From positions 1-64,000 of the forward strand of contig JAJTCN010000053.1 in the NCBI GenBank assembly GCA_021323335.1: a stretch of DNA of 64,000 nucleotides. Direction: 5' to 3'. Source of the DNA: Ramlibacter sp. (GTDB taxonomy: Bacteria > Pseudomonadota > Gammaproteobacteria > Burkholderiales > Burkholderiaceae_C). A program made the translations under genes and the position numbers. Shown here one piece after another: positions 29,614 to 38,442 of the stretch. How positions within the stretch are numbered: position 1 is the stretch's first letter; the number at the start of each line of letters is the position of its first letter. Below the pieces are notes generated by a model. It was not told the DNA's origin. It saw only the letters and a list, made by a program, of their open reading frames with translations, and did not search any database.

Positions 29614-30840
29614 TCAATCGCCCGCGAGCGGCATGGCTTGCTCCACCAGGCTCGCGTGCATCGCGGAGCCGAGGGGCAGGATGTCGTCGTTGAAGTCGTA
29701 GCGGCTCATGTGCAGCATGCAGCTGCCCTCGCCGCCCTGGCCGATGCGCAGGTAGGCGCCGGGCTTGGCCTGCAGCATGAAGGAGAAGTCCTCGGCGCCC
29801 ATGCTGGGCTCCATGTCGCGCACGACGTGCTCGGCGCCCACCAGCGACTCGGCGACGTCGGCCGCGAATTCGGTCTCGCGCGGGGTGTTGATGGTGGCCG
29901 GGTAGATGCGCTCGTAGTGCACCGTGGCGGTAGCGCCGAAGCCCAGCGCCACCGCGCTGCACAGCTCGTTGAGGCGGCGCTCCACCACGTCCTGCACTTC
30001 GGCGCGGAAAGTGCGCACCGTGCCGACCAGCGTGGCCTTGCCGGGGATCACGCTCATCGCGTGCACGTCGCCGGCGTGCATGGCGCACAGGCTGATCACC
30101 GCGCCGTCCACCGCCTTGATGTTGCGCGAGACGATGCTCTGCACCGCCGTGATGATGTGCGCCGCGACCAGCACCGGGTCCACGGCCAGGTAGGGATGCG
30201 CCCCGTGCCCGCCCTTGCCGGTGATCTCGATGGTCACCCGGTCCGCCGACGCCATCATGGCCTCGTGGCGGATGCCGAAGCGGCCCGGCTTGAGGCCCGG
30301 CCAGTTGTGCATGGCATAGACCGCATCGACATCGAAGCGCTGGAACAGGCCGTCCTCGATCATCGCCTTGGCGCCGGCGAAGCCTTCCTCGCCCGGCTGG
30401 AAGACCAGCACCGCCGTGCCGTCGAAATTGCGGGTCTCGGCCAGGTAGCGCGCGGCGCCCACCAGCATGGCGGTGTGGCCGTCGTGGCCGCAGCCGTGCA
30501 TCATCCCCGCCCGCGTCGACTTCCACGGGAAGTCGTTGCTTTCCGTCATCGTCAGCGCATCCATGTCGGCGCGCAGGCCGATCATCCGGCCCGAAGCCGT
30601 CGAGCGGCCGCGGATCACCCCGACCACGCCGGTCTTGCCGATGCCGGCGTGCACTTCATCCACGCCGCAGACGCGCAGCGCTTCCTGCACCCGCGCGGCC
30701 GTGTAGACCTCCTCGAAACCCAGTTCGGGATGCGCATGCAGGTCGCGCCGGAAGGCCGTGATCTCGGGGTGGTACTGCGCGATCCGCGAGAACGCGCGCC
30801 CGTGGACGTTCAGCCGCGACGCATTGCCCGGGGCGAGCAT
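29614..30840 (-). CDS. M20 family amidohydrolase (hippurate hydrolase-like)
   Basis: A 408-residue metal-dependent hydrolase with M20 signatures: DLHAHPELGFEE, GLRADMDAL, the metal site MHGCGHDGHTAML and the catalytic QPGEEG, plus the dimerisation domain about residues 190-300 and a final MGAEDFSFML block. The subfamily removes acyl groups from N-acyl amino acids or cleaves small peptides in the cytoplasm. Its TGATG overlap with the permease gene places it inside the importer operon, so the imported ligand is probably an N-acylated amino acid or peptide that it cleaves (inference). Confidence 0.92.
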   Translation of the reverse strand: MLAPGNASRLNVHGRAFSRIAQYHPEITAFRRDLHAHPELGFEEVYTAARVQEALRVCGVDEVHAGIGKTGVVGVIRGRSTASGRMIGLRADMDALTMTESNDFPWKSTRAGMMHGCGHDGHTAMLVGAARYLAETRNFDGTAVLVFQPGEEGFAGAKAMIEDGLFQRFDVDAVYAMHNWPGLKPGRFGIRHEAMMASADRVTIEITGKGGHGAHPYLAVDPVLVAAHIITAVQSIVSRNIKAVDGAVISLCAMHAGDVHAMSVIPGKATLVGTVRTFRAEVQDVVERRLNELCSAVALGFGATATVHYERIYPATINTPRETEFAADVAESLVGAEHVVRDMEPSMGAEDFSFMLQAKPGAYLRIGQGGEGSCMLHMSRYDFNDDILPLGSAMHASLVEQAMPLAGD

Positions 30841-31820
30841 CAGTGGCCTCCAGCGGTGCCGACGCGCAGCCGCGGGTCGACGGCGAAGTACAGCAGGTCC
30901 ACCACCAGGTTGATGACCACGAAGATCAGCGCGATGAGGCACAGGTACGCGGCCATGACGGGAATGTCGGCGAAGGTCACGGCCTGGATGAAGAGCAGCC
31001 CCATGCCGGGCCACTGGAAGACCGTCTCGGTGATGATGGCGAAGGCGATCAGGCCGCCCAGCTGCAGGCCGGTGATCGTCATCACCGGCACCAAGGTGTT
31101 CTTCAGGGCGTGCCCGAAGTGGACCGCGCGGTTCGACAGGCCGCGGGCGCGCGCGAACTTGATGTAGTCGGTGCGCAGCACCTCCAGCATCTCCGCGCGC
31201 ACCAGCCGCATGATCAGCGTGAGCTGGAAGATGGCCAGCGTCACGGCGGGCAGCACGATGTGGTGCCAGCCCTTGGGCGTCAGCAGCCCCGAGCTCCACC
31301 AGCCTATCTGCACCGTGTCGCCGCGGCCGAAGCTCGGGAACCAGCCCAGCGAGACGGCGAACACGAGGATCAGCAGGATGCCGATCAGGAACGTGGGCAG
31401 CGACACGCCGAGCAGCGAGATCGTCATGAAGACCTGGCTCAGGAAGGTGCCGCGGCGCAATGCCGCGTACACGCCCATCGGGATGCCGATGGCCAGCGCC
31501 AGGAAGGCGGCGACCAGGGCGAGCTCGAGGGTGGCGGGAAAGCGCTCGCCGATCAGTCGCGAGACCTTGGCGCCCTGGCGCAGGCTCAGGCCGAATTCGC
31601 CCTGGACCGCGTTGGCCAGGAAATGCCAGAACTGCACGAAAAAGGGCTTGTCCAGCCCCAGGTCGGACCGCAGCTCGCGGATCTGCTGCGGCGTGGCGTC
31701 CTGCCCGAGCAGGAAGACGACGGGGTCGCCGACGTACTGGAACAGCAGGAAGGCAATGAAGGCGACCGCGACCATGACGACCATGGCCTGGATCAGGCGG
31801 CGCAGGATGAAAGCAAACAT
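30840..31820 (-). CDS. Di/oligopeptide-type ABC importer permease (DppB/OppB-like)
   Basis: A 326-residue inner-membrane permease: N-terminal helix MFAFILRRLIQAMVVMVAVA, the large periplasmic loop (DLGLDKPFFVQFWHFLAN), and the EAA loop KFARARGLSNRAVHFGHALK. The stop shares one base with the amidohydrolase start. It follows the second binding-protein gene across a 162-bp gap with a strong inverted repeat. Confidence 0.93.
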   Translation of the reverse strand: MFAFILRRLIQAMVVMVAVAFIAFLLFQYVGDPVVFLLGQDATPQQIRELRSDLGLDKPFFVQFWHFLANAVQGEFGLSLRQGAKVSRLIGERFPATLELALVAAFLALAIGIPMGVYAALRRGTFLSQVFMTISLLGVSLPTFLIGILLILVFAVSLGWFPSFGRGDTVQIGWWSSGLLTPKGWHHIVLPAVTLAIFQLTLIMRLVRAEMLEVLRTDYIKFARARGLSNRAVHFGHALKNTLVPVMTITGLQLGGLIAFAIITETVFQWPGMGLLFIQAVTFADIPVMAAYLCLIALIFVVINLVVDLLYFAVDPRLRVGTAGGH

Positions 31821-31914
31821 TCTGTAGGGCGCTAAAGGGCTGCCGATGCTAGCAGAGCAAACTGCGTGCCGACACGGGGGTTTCCTTTAGGCTTAAAGCA
31901 AAGGGCGGCCCAAG

Positions 31915-31974
31915 GACAAGGCCACCGAGCCGAGGTGCCGCCGGAGCGGGATGCCTCGTCGAGGTGGCCTTGTC
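31915..31974 (-). repeat. Long stem-loop between binding-protein and permease genes
   Basis: GACAAGGCCACC (31915-31926) pairs perfectly with GGTGGCCTTGTC (31963-31974); inside, CGAGG/CCTCG gives a second stem. It starts 9 nt after the binding-protein stop. Stem-loops here commonly protect or partially terminate the message so that the binding protein is made in excess over the membrane parts. Confidence 0.7.
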
Positions 31975-31982
31975 TTGTCCGT

Positions 31983-33332
31983 TCAGTTCACTTTGATCAA
32001 TCGCCAGTCGAGGCGGTTGTCCGGACGGTGGACCAGCTCGATGTTGCGCTTCATCGCCCAGGGGATGACCTGGTTGTGCAGCGGGATGTGCGAGACGTCG
32101 TCGTTGCTCATCTGGAGCGCGTCGGTCAGCAGGCGGTTGCGCACCAGCAGGTCCGTCTCCACCTTGGCGCGGTCGATCACGGCGTCGACCTTCGGGTTGC
32201 TGTAGCGGCCCACGTTGTAGTTGCCGTCACCGTCGGATCCGGGGGTGCGCACCAGCGACTGCAGGCTGTACATGGCATCGAAGGTGGGCACGCCCCAGCC
32301 CAGCATGTAGATGCTGGCTTCGAAGCGCTGGATCATCGGGAAGTAGGTCACCAGCGGCATGGTGCGCAGCTTGGCGCGCACGCCGATGCGCGACCACATG
32401 GCGGTCACGGCCTGGCAGATCTCTTCGTCGTTGATGTAGCGGTTGTTGGGGCAGGCGAAGTCCACCTCGAAGCCCTGCGGATAGCCGGCTTCGGCGAGCA
32501 GCTTCTTGGCGCCTTCCACGTCGTAGGGCATGCGCTTGTGGATGGACTCCTTCCAGCCATTCACCTGCGGCGCGACCAGCGCGCCGGTGGCCTGGCCCAG
32601 GCCGCGCATCGTCACCCGCATCAGCGAATCGATGTCGATCGCCTGGTACAGGGCCTTGCGCACGCGCAGGTCCTTCAGCGGGTTCTTGCCCTTCACGTTG
32701 GAGCCGGGCAGCTCGTCGCGGTGCTGGTCCATGCCGAAGAAGATGGTGCGGCTCTCGACGCCGTCCATCACCTTGAGGTTCGGGCTCTGGCGCAGGCGCG
32801 GCAGGTCCTGCGGGCTGTTGGCGGCCATCACCATGCGCTGGTCCGGCACCCACTGGCGCAGGATGAACGGGCCGGTGCCCATCGCGTTGCGGTTGGCGAA
32901 GGTTTCCAGCGTGACGTTGCGGATGTCCTTGGGCTCGACGGAGTTGTTCTTCTCCGCCCAGGCCTTGCTCATCATGCGCAGCTCGGTCAGCTGGTTCAGC
33001 AGCACCATCGAGTACGCGGCGTCGTCGGCGGTGAACGCGCTGCCGTCGTGGAACTTGACGTTCTGGCGCAGGTTCAGGCGCATCTGCGTGGGCGAGACCT
33101 GGGTCCACGACGTGGCCAGCACCGGCTCGATCTTGAAGGTGCGGCTGTTGTAGTAGACCAGCGACTCGTAGACCGCGGCATGGATGCCGTTCTGCAGCGC
33201 GTTGTTCTGGGAGTGGATGTCCCAGGTGGAGATTTCCCCGGCGCTCGCCCAGCGGAAGGGCTTGGCCTGGAGCGCCGGTGCGGCCAGCGCGGTGGCGGCC
33301 GCTGCACAGACCAGTGCGTACTTGATCCTCAT
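31983..33332 (-). CDS. ABC importer substrate-binding protein, SBP_bac_5 family (copy 2)
   Basis: A 449-residue periplasmic binding protein with signal peptide (MRIKYALVCAAAATALAAPA). Family blocks: VKFHDGSAFTADDAAYSM, GTGPFIL, VRKALYQAIDIDSL. It is clearly paralogous to copy 1 over most of its length (GYPQGFEV/GYPNGFEV; NNRYINDEEICQAV/NDRYVNDARICQAV) but some 75 residues shorter. I use ATG 33332, preceded by GAGG at 7-8 nt; 19 in-frame residues further upstream lack signal character. It heads the operon binding protein-permease-M20-binding protein-permease-two ATPases. Confidence 0.9.
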   Translation of the reverse strand: MRIKYALVCAAAATALAAPALQAKPFRWASAGEISTWDIHSQNNALQNGIHAAVYESLVYYNSRTFKIEPVLATSWTQVSPTQMRLNLRQNVKFHDGSAFTADDAAYSMVLLNQLTELRMMSKAWAEKNNSVEPKDIRNVTLETFANRNAMGTGPFILRQWVPDQRMVMAANSPQDLPRLRQSPNLKVMDGVESRTIFFGMDQHRDELPGSNVKGKNPLKDLRVRKALYQAIDIDSLMRVTMRGLGQATGALVAPQVNGWKESIHKRMPYDVEGAKKLLAEAGYPQGFEVDFACPNNRYINDEEICQAVTAMWSRIGVRAKLRTMPLVTYFPMIQRFEASIYMLGWGVPTFDAMYSLQSLVRTPGSDGDGNYNVGRYSNPKVDAVIDRAKVETDLLVRNRLLTDALQMSNDDVSHIPLHNQVIPWAMKRNIELVHRPDNRLDWRLIKVN

Positions 33333-33431
33333 CTCGATCCTCGTGAATTTGGAAAGCGGAACTATGCAGTACCCGTGCCGGGGGGTCAAAAGGGCTTTCC
33401 CCAGCGGCCTGCCGCCCGCGCGACAGCCGCT

Positions 33432-34202
33432 TCAGCGCGCCGCGCCGCCGGCGGGCACCAGGCGCACCGGCCCGTACCAGGCCTGGGCATTGGAGCGGGT
33501 GTTGTCGCTGTCGGTCATGATCCCGATGCCGACCAGCGCCCCGGGCTTCTCCCCGAAGGCCCGCTCGAAGTCGGCCCGGACGTCGCGCTCGTACTCCAGC
33601 CACTGGTTCAGCCGCCGCGGGCCGGACTCCACCACCAGCTTGCGGACGCGATCGGTGCGCGGGTTGACGATGACGCTGCCCGGTTCACGCTGGTTGCACC
33701 AGACGTACATCAGGGTGGCATAGGGCATCTCCTCGCCCGTCAGCGCGCGCGCCAGCTCGTTCAGCGCGGCGTTGCGCGGCGAGAAGCGGGAACGGTCGCC
33801 CTCGAAGGCGAGCACGACGCGCACCGGCGCATCGTCCTTTTCGCGCAAGGCCATGTCGGCCAGCGGAATCAGCCCGGGGACCTTCCAGGAAAAACGCAAC
33901 CGTGCGAGGTCGGCGGGTTCGACGCGCACCTGCTGGCGCAACATGCTCGCCGATGCTTCGGCGAGCGCGGAAATCGTGTCGCGCCCGTCCAGGCGCGCAT
34001 AGCGAAACCGGCTGGCGGCCTTGCCGGGAAAGGTCTTGTGCTGCCAGGGTTGCGGGGCCGCGCGGCCCGGCTCGCCCGACTTCTCGGCCCAGGCCGAGAC
34101 CGCCACGTCCGCCGGCGGCGCCACGGCGCAGCCCGCCAGCAGGAGCATGGCAGTGGCGGCGGCGGCCACGCGAAGGCGCGGCGGGAGTCCCGGCGACGTC
34201 AT
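33432..34202 (-). CDS. DUF3047 domain lipoprotein
   Basis: A 256-residue protein with lipobox LLAGCAV (Cys25) and a DUF3047 body: RYARLDGRDTISALAEASAS, LRFSWKVPGLIP, NPRTDRVRKLVVESG, IGIMTDSDNTRSNAQAWYG. DUF3047 proteins are envelope lipoproteins without known activity; the aspartates in TDSDNT are strongly conserved in my recollection. It stands alone between a binding-protein gene and the porin terminator. Confidence 0.85.
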   Translation of the reverse strand: MTSPGLPPRLRVAAAATAMLLLAGCAVAPPADVAVSAWAEKSGEPGRAAPQPWQHKTFPGKAASRFRYARLDGRDTISALAEASASMLRQQVRVEPADLARLRFSWKVPGLIPLADMALREKDDAPVRVVLAFEGDRSRFSPRNAALNELARALTGEEMPYATLMYVWCNQREPGSVIVNPRTDRVRKLVVESGPRRLNQWLEYERDVRADFERAFGEKPGALVGIGIMTDSDNTRSNAQAWYGPVRLVPAGGAAR

Positions 34203-34213
34203 CTGGAGTTCTC

Positions 34214-34240
34214 AAAAAAAAAGCCGCCCGAAGGCGGCTT
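34214..34240 (-). terminator. Rho-independent terminator of the porin gene
   Basis: On the minus strand an 8-bp stem (AAGCCGCC, 34221-34228, with GGCGGCTT, 34233-34240) with a 4-nt loop is followed by nine T residues. It lies 48 nt after the porin stop and just before the DUF3047 start. Confidence 0.93.
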
Positions 34241-34287
34241 TTCAAGTTTCTTGTTTCCTGCACCGGCCCAGGGGGCCGGTTCGAAAA

Positions 34288-35367
34288 TCAGAAGCTGTGG
34301 CGAATGCCGAGGTCGACAGCGGACGACGAGTCGTTCGCGGCGCCGACGGCGTTGCCGTTGACGGCCTGAGCAGCGCCACCGCTGTTCTTCAGGTGAGCCA
34401 GCGTGGCGTACACGGCGGTACGCTTGGACAGGTTGTGCACGTAGCCGACAGCCATCTTCTTGACCTTGGGGTCGCCCAGGGGGGTGTCGAACTTGTACTG
34501 CGAGTAGGCCAGGCGGATTTCGCCGGCGCCCACGGGCACCAGGCCACCGATCAGGAAGCCCTTGCCGTCGTTGGTGTCGACACCGGCGGTGTTGCGGTCC
34601 ATCACCAGCTGACCCATCAGCTTGAGGAAGCCGAAGTCCCACGAGCCACCCAGGTTCATCGCCAGGATGTTGTCGGCGCCGACGACGTCCGGCACATCGG
34701 TGCGGCCGGCGGCGAAGGCGACGTTGAACGGGCCGGAAGCGTAGCCGACGCGGAAGCCGAGGTAACGGCCGGAGTCGATCAGGGGACCGGTGTTGTTCGG
34801 CAGTTCGTTTTCAGCGTACTGGACCTGGCCGTACACGCCGCCGATGTTGGCGGGCATGAAGTAGCCGATGCTGTTGGAAGCGCGGACCGTGTTCACGCCG
34901 GTGGCGCCGCCCTGCAGGGTGGCGGTGGTGCCGGAGCCGTTGGTGCCGAACGGGTCGAACACGGTCAGGTTCCAGAAGGACGGCGTGTAGTCACGGCCGA
35001 TGCGCAGTTCACCCCAGCCGCCCGACAGGCTGACCGTGGAACGACGGTTGAAGGTCAGGCCGCCACCGGACAGGGCGTTGTTCAGGCCGCTGTTGCCGAC
35101 GGTGTTCTGGCCCGAGCCGTTGTCGTTGTTGACACCGGCTTCCAGCCAGAAGGAGGCAGCCATGCCGCCACCCAGGTCTTCCGTGCCACGGAAGCCGAGG
35201 CGCGAGCTGTTGTAGCCGGAGTTGATGACGGCAAAGCGCACGTCGCCAGAGGAGCCCTTGCTCCATTGCAGGCCGGCGTCAACGATACCGAACAGGGTGA
35301 CCGACGACTGGGCGGAAGCCGCACCGGCGGCAGCCATCACAGCCAGCGCAATCAGGGATTTCTTCAT
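34288..35367 (-). CDS. Gram-negative general porin (Omp32-like)
   Basis: A 359-residue outer-membrane trimeric diffusion porin of the betaproteobacterial 16-strand family. Signal peptide [20 protein letters not shown], then [39 protein letters not shown] for the constriction loop L3 region; the last residues DLGIRHSF end in the C-terminal Phe needed for BAM insertion. It has a single-gene unit with a strong terminator. Codon use is more biased and lower in G+C than its neighbours, as expected for a highly expressed protein. Confidence 0.95.
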   Translation of the reverse strand: MKKSLIALAVMAAAGAASAQSSVTLFGIVDAGLQWSKGSSGDVRFAVINSGYNSSRLGFRGTEDLGGGMAASFWLEAGVNNDNGSGQNTVGNSGLNNALSGGGLTFNRRSTVSLSGGWGELRIGRDYTPSFWNLTVFDPFGTNGSGTTATLQGGATGVNTVRASNSIGYFMPANIGGVYGQVQYAENELPNNTGPLIDSGRYLGFRVGYASGPFNVAFAAGRTDVPDVVGADNILAMNLGGSWDFGFLKLMGQLVMDRNTAGVDTNDGKGFLIGGLVPVGAGEIRLAYSQYKFDTPLGDPKVKKMAVGYVHNLSKRTAVYATLAHLKNSGGAAQAVNGNAVGAANDSSSAVDLGIRHSF

Positions 35368-35599
35368 GCAAGTGAAGTTGTCGCTATTGCACCAGACGAC
35401 CTTTTCCTACGCAAAGGATTTAGTCCTTCACCGGCCCTTTCGTTGTGGACCGACAACAAGGCGGCCACGGCTGAGTGGAATGTGCACAACATCGCCGTTC
35501 GTCGTTTCGCATGCCAAAACGAGGCTGTCATCCAGCTGTCAGTCAAGGGCCCCGGGCGCCGTTCGCACGCCCCAACGCGCCGCTCGTAAACTCCGGTGC

Positions 35600-36217
35600 A
35601 TGGACCGCTTCCTCGGCGCACTCGACCAGACCCTGCGCACCCTCTTCGCCACCCCGCGCGGCACGCGGCCCTGTCCCGTGGTCCCGAACGAGGCGACGCA
35701 CCTCGGCGCCGACGAGCGCCGGCACGCCGGCGCGCTGATGCGGGTCAACCACGTCGGCGAGATCTGCGCCCAGGCGCTGTACACGGCCCAGGCCATGGCC
35801 ACCCGCAACGAAGGGCTGCGGCTGCAGCTGGAACAGGCCGCCCGCGAGGAGACCGACCACCTGGCCTGGACCAAGGCCAGGCTGGACGAACTGGGCGCGC
35901 GTCCCTCGCTGCTCAATCCGCTCTGGTATGCCGGCGCCTTCGGGCTGGGGCTGGTGGCGGGCCGCTTCGGCGACCCCGTCAGCCTGGGTTTCCTGGTGGA
36001 GACGGAACGCCAGGTGGAAGCCCACCTCCAGGGCCACCTGGACCGCCTGCCGGCCGCCGACCATGCATCGCGGGCGATCGTGGCGCAGATGAAGGACGAC
36101 GAGGCGGCGCACGCGAACCTGGCGCTGGCCAGCGGCGCGGCGGAACTGCCGGCCGTGGTGAAGGCGGCGATGCGGACGGCGGCCAGGGTGATGACCACCA
36201 CCGCGCATTACATCTAA
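35600..36217 (+). CDS. coq7: 2-octaprenyl-3-methyl-6-methoxy-1,4-benzoquinol hydroxylase (Coq7 type)
   Basis: A 205-residue di-iron hydroxylase for a late ring hydroxylation in ubiquinone synthesis. Di-iron ligands are visible in two E...ExxH repeats: [31 protein letters not shown] and MKDDEAAHA. Coq7 replaces UbiF in many betaproteobacteria, consistent with an aerobic respirer. ATG 35600 was chosen as the start of conserved sequence; further upstream in-frame codons have no homology. The stop overlaps the convergent osmC gene by 4 nt. Confidence 0.95.
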   Translation: MDRFLGALDQTLRTLFATPRGTRPCPVVPNEATHLGADERRHAGALMRVNHVGEICAQALYTAQAMATRNEGLRLQLEQAAREETDHLAWTKARLDELGARPSLLNPLWYAGAFGLGLVAGRFGDPVSLGFLVETERQVEAHLQGHLDRLPAADHASRAIVAQMKDDEAAHANLALASGAAELPAVVKAAMRTAARVMTTTAHYI

Positions 36218-36666
36218 GCGTCCTCGACCACCTCGAAGCTGGTCGTCATCTCCGCCGTCTTCGCCAGCATCGCGCTCGCCGAGCAGTACTTCTCGTGGCT
36301 CATGGCGATGGCGCGTTCCACCGCCTGCGCGGGCAGCTTGCGTCCGCGCACGGTGAAGTGCATGTGGATCTTCGTGAACACCTTCGGGTCGGTCGTCGCT
36401 CGGTCCGACGTGAGCTTGACGGAGCAGCCGCGCACGTCGTGGCGCCCCCGCTTGAGGATCAGCACCACGTCGTAGGCGGTGCAGCCGCCGGTGCCGGCCA
36501 GCACCGTCTCCATCGGGCGCGGCGCCAGGTTGCGCCCGCCGTTCTCGGGCTTCGCCTCATCCGGCGCGCCATCCATGACGAGCACGTGCCCACTTCCCGT
36601 CTCGGCGACGAACCCCATCCCGGACCGGGCGCCGGTGGCTCCCGTCCAGCTCACTGTGCATTCCAT
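36214..36666 (-). CDS. OsmC family peroxiredoxin-like protein
   Basis: A 150-residue cytosolic protein of the OsmC/YhfA group. The two family cysteines are present in [17 protein letters not shown] (Cys62) and [13 protein letters not shown] (Cys127). OsmC proteins reduce organic hydroperoxides; the YhfA branch is less well characterised. AGAG lies about 5 nt before ATG 36666. It converges with coq7, overlapping by four bases, and diverges from the small-RNA candidate. Confidence 0.92.
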   Translation of the reverse strand: MECTVSWTGATGARSGMGFVAETGSGHVLVMDGAPDEAKPENGGRNLAPRPMETVLAGTGGCTAYDVVLILKRGRHDVRGCSVKLTSDRATTDPKVFTKIHMHFTVRGRKLPAQAVERAIAMSHEKYCSASAMLAKTAEMTTSFEVVEDA

Positions 36667-36720
36667 GGCTCTCTTTTCCTTTGACGCAACACGCTTGGTG
36701 CAATGCAACAAATAGCGGGC

Positions 36721-36726
36721 TATACT
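36721..36726 (+). promoter_or_regulatory. Minus-10 element of the small-RNA candidate
   Basis: TATACT lies 7 bp before the predicted RNA start at about 36733. A TTGGTG at 36695 could be a minus-35 box, but the 20-bp spacing is longer than ideal, so this is moderate evidence only. Confidence 0.45.
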
Positions 36727-36732
36727 GGCTTC

Positions 36733-36827
36733 GCAGCATAGCGATTCCGCTACGCGTGACGATTGTCTCCTCCACCCTCCAACGGTGGATTCAGCCCCTG
36801 GATCGCAAGGTCCGGGGGCTTTTTTAT
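36733..36827 (+). ncRNA. Small RNA candidate with CUCC (anti-Shine-Dalgarno) loop
   Basis: A ~95-nt transcript is suggested by a TATACT minus-10 box, three local hairpins and a strong terminator. Hairpin 1: TAGCG-ATTC-CGCTA (36739-36752). Between them lies GTCTCCTCC. Hairpin 2: TCCACC (36771-36776) with GGTGGA (36784-36789), loop CTCCAAC. Terminator: 10-bp stem with one U-G pair (36793-36820) then TTTTTAT. CCUCC-rich single strands can pair with ribosome binding sites, as in alphaproteobacterial CcsR RNAs and a betaproteobacterial toxic small-RNA family I recall from Rfam. The class assignment is uncertain; no protein frame is apparent. Confidence 0.65.
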
Positions 36828-36855
36828 AGCCCCCGGACCTTGCGATCCAGGGGCT
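36793..36855. repeat. Perfect 28-bp inverted repeat around a terminator
   Basis: Arms 36793-36820 and 36828-36855 are exact reverse complements over 28 bp with a 7-nt spacer (TTTTTAT). Each arm alone folds as a terminator hairpin, and the whole can form one very long stem. It separates the small-RNA candidate from ilvA. Confidence 0.95.
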
Positions 36856-36860
36856 TTTTT
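36828..36860 (+). terminator. Second, mirrored terminator before ilvA
   Basis: The right arm folds as AGCCCC...GGGGCT with an inner GGA/TCC (one C-A mismatch) and is followed by six T residues at 36855-36860, so it would stop any readthrough 25 nt before ilvA. Confidence 0.8.
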
Positions 36861-36885
36861 CTGCGCCACTTATGATGCCCGCGCC

Positions 36886-38430
36886 ATGAAGAAACACCTG
36901 CAGCCGGAGGATTACCTCAAGAAGATCCTCACCGCGCGCGTCTACGACGTCGCGGTGGAGTCGGCGCTGGAGCCGGCGCGCAACCTCAGCCGGCGCCTGC
37001 ACAACAAGGTGCTCCTCAAGCGGGAGGACCAGCAGCCGGTGTTCAGTTTCAAGCTGCGCGGCGCGTACAACAAGATGGCGCACCTGTCGCCCGGGCAGCT
37101 GGAACGCGGCGTGATCTGCGCCTCCGCCGGCAACCATGCCCAGGGCGTGGCGCTGGCCGCGCACAAGATGGGGGCGCGCGCCGTCATCGTGATGCCGGTC
37201 ACCACCCCGCAGGTGAAGATCGACGCGGTCAAGGCCCTGGGCGGCGAGGTGGTGCTGCACGGCGACAGCTACTCCGATGCCCATGGCCATGCCACGGAGC
37301 TGTGCGAGAAGCAGCAGCTCACCTTCGTCCACCCCTTCGACGACCCCGACGTGATCGCCGGCCAGGGCACCATCGCCATGGAGATCCTGCGCCAGCACCA
37401 GGGCCCGCTCGATGCCGTGTTCGTCGCCATCGGCGGCGGCGGCCTGATCGCCGGCGTCGCCAGCTACATCAAGTCGGTGCGCCCGGAGATCAAGGTGATC
37501 GGCGTGCAGATGAGCGATTCCGACGCGATGACGCGCTCGGTGGCCGCGAAGAAGCGCGTCACGCTGGGGGACGTGGGCCTGTTTTCCGACGGCACCGCGG
37601 TCAAGCTGGTGGGCGAGGAAACCTTCCGCCTGGCGCGCGAGCTGGTCGACGACTACATCCTGGTGGACACCGACGCCGTGTGCGCCGCCATCAAGGACGT
37701 GTTCGTGGACACGCGCAGCATCGTCGAGCCCGCCGGCGCGCTGGCCGTGGCCGCCATCAAGCAGTACGTCGCGCAGCACAAGACGCGCGGCGAGACCTAT
37801 GCCGCGATCCTGTGCGGCGCCAACATGAACTTCGACCGCCTGCGCTTCGTCGCCGAACGGGCCGAGGTGGGCGAGGAACGCGAGGCGCTGTTCGCCGTGA
37901 CCATCCCCGAGGAGCGCGGCAGCTTCCGCCGCTTCTGCGAGGTGATCGGCACGCTGCCCGGCGGCGCGCGCAACGTGACCGAATTCAACTACCGCATCAG
38001 CGACGCGCGGCAGGCCCACGTGTTCGTCGGCCTCACCACGCACGGCAAGGGCGAATCCACGCGCATCGCGGCCAACTTCACGCGGCACGGCTTCGAGGCC
38101 CTGGACCTCACGCACGACGAACTCGCCAAGGAGCACGTGCGCCACATGGTGGGCGGCCCCTCCCCGCTGGCGAACGACGAGCGCCTGCTGCGCTTCATCT
38201 TCCCCGAGCGGCCCGGCGCGCTGATGAAGTTCCTGTCGCACATGCGGCCGAACTGGAACATCTCCCTGTTCCACTACCGCAACCAGGGCGCCGATTACGG
38301 CCGCATCCTGGTCGGCCTGCAGGTGCCCTCCAGCGAGGACAAGGCCTTCCAGTCGTTCCTGGACGAACTCGGCTACCCGCACGTGGACGAGACCGCCAAC
38401 CCGGTCTACCGGCTGTTCCTGCGCAGCTGA
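36886..38430 (+). CDS. ilvA: Threonine ammonia-lyase, biosynthetic
   Basis: A 514-residue PLP enzyme converting threonine to 2-oxobutanoate, the first step of isoleucine synthesis. PLP lysine is Lys56 in SFKLRGAYNKM; SAGNHAQGVA and the glycine loop IGGGGLIAGVA follow; two ACT-like regulatory domains fill residues about 340-514 (ALFAVTIPEERGSFRRF, LLRFIFPERPGALMKF), so isoleucine feedback is expected. The length equals E. coli IlvA. ATG 36886 was chosen; an in-frame extension to 36763 would run through the terminators. A TATGAT sits 10 nt before the ATG, so a very short or absent leader is possible. Confidence 0.96.
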   Translation: MKKHLQPEDYLKKILTARVYDVAVESALEPARNLSRRLHNKVLLKREDQQPVFSFKLRGAYNKMAHLSPGQLERGVICASAGNHAQGVALAAHKMGARAVIVMPVTTPQVKIDAVKALGGEVVLHGDSYSDAHGHATELCEKQQLTFVHPFDDPDVIAGQGTIAMEILRQHQGPLDAVFVAIGGGGLIAGVASYIKSVRPEIKVIGVQMSDSDAMTRSVAAKKRVTLGDVGLFSDGTAVKLVGEETFRLARELVDDYILVDTDAVCAAIKDVFVDTRSIVEPAGALAVAAIKQYVAQHKTRGETYAAILCGANMNFDRLRFVAERAEVGEEREALFAVTIPEERGSFRRFCEVIGTLPGGARNVTEFNYRISDARQAHVFVGLTTHGKGESTRIAANFTRHGFEALDLTHDELAKEHVRHMVGGPSPLANDERLLRFIFPERPGALMKFLSHMRPNWNISLFHYRNQGADYGRILVGLQVPSSEDKAFQSFLDELGYPHVDETANPVYRLFLRS

Positions 38431-38442
38431 GGGCGAATTCGC

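Noticed and set aside
36763-36885. Upstream extension of ilvA by 41 codons
   Set aside because: It would translate through the small-RNA candidate and both terminator hairpins; the 514-residue form from 36886 matches IlvA exactly.
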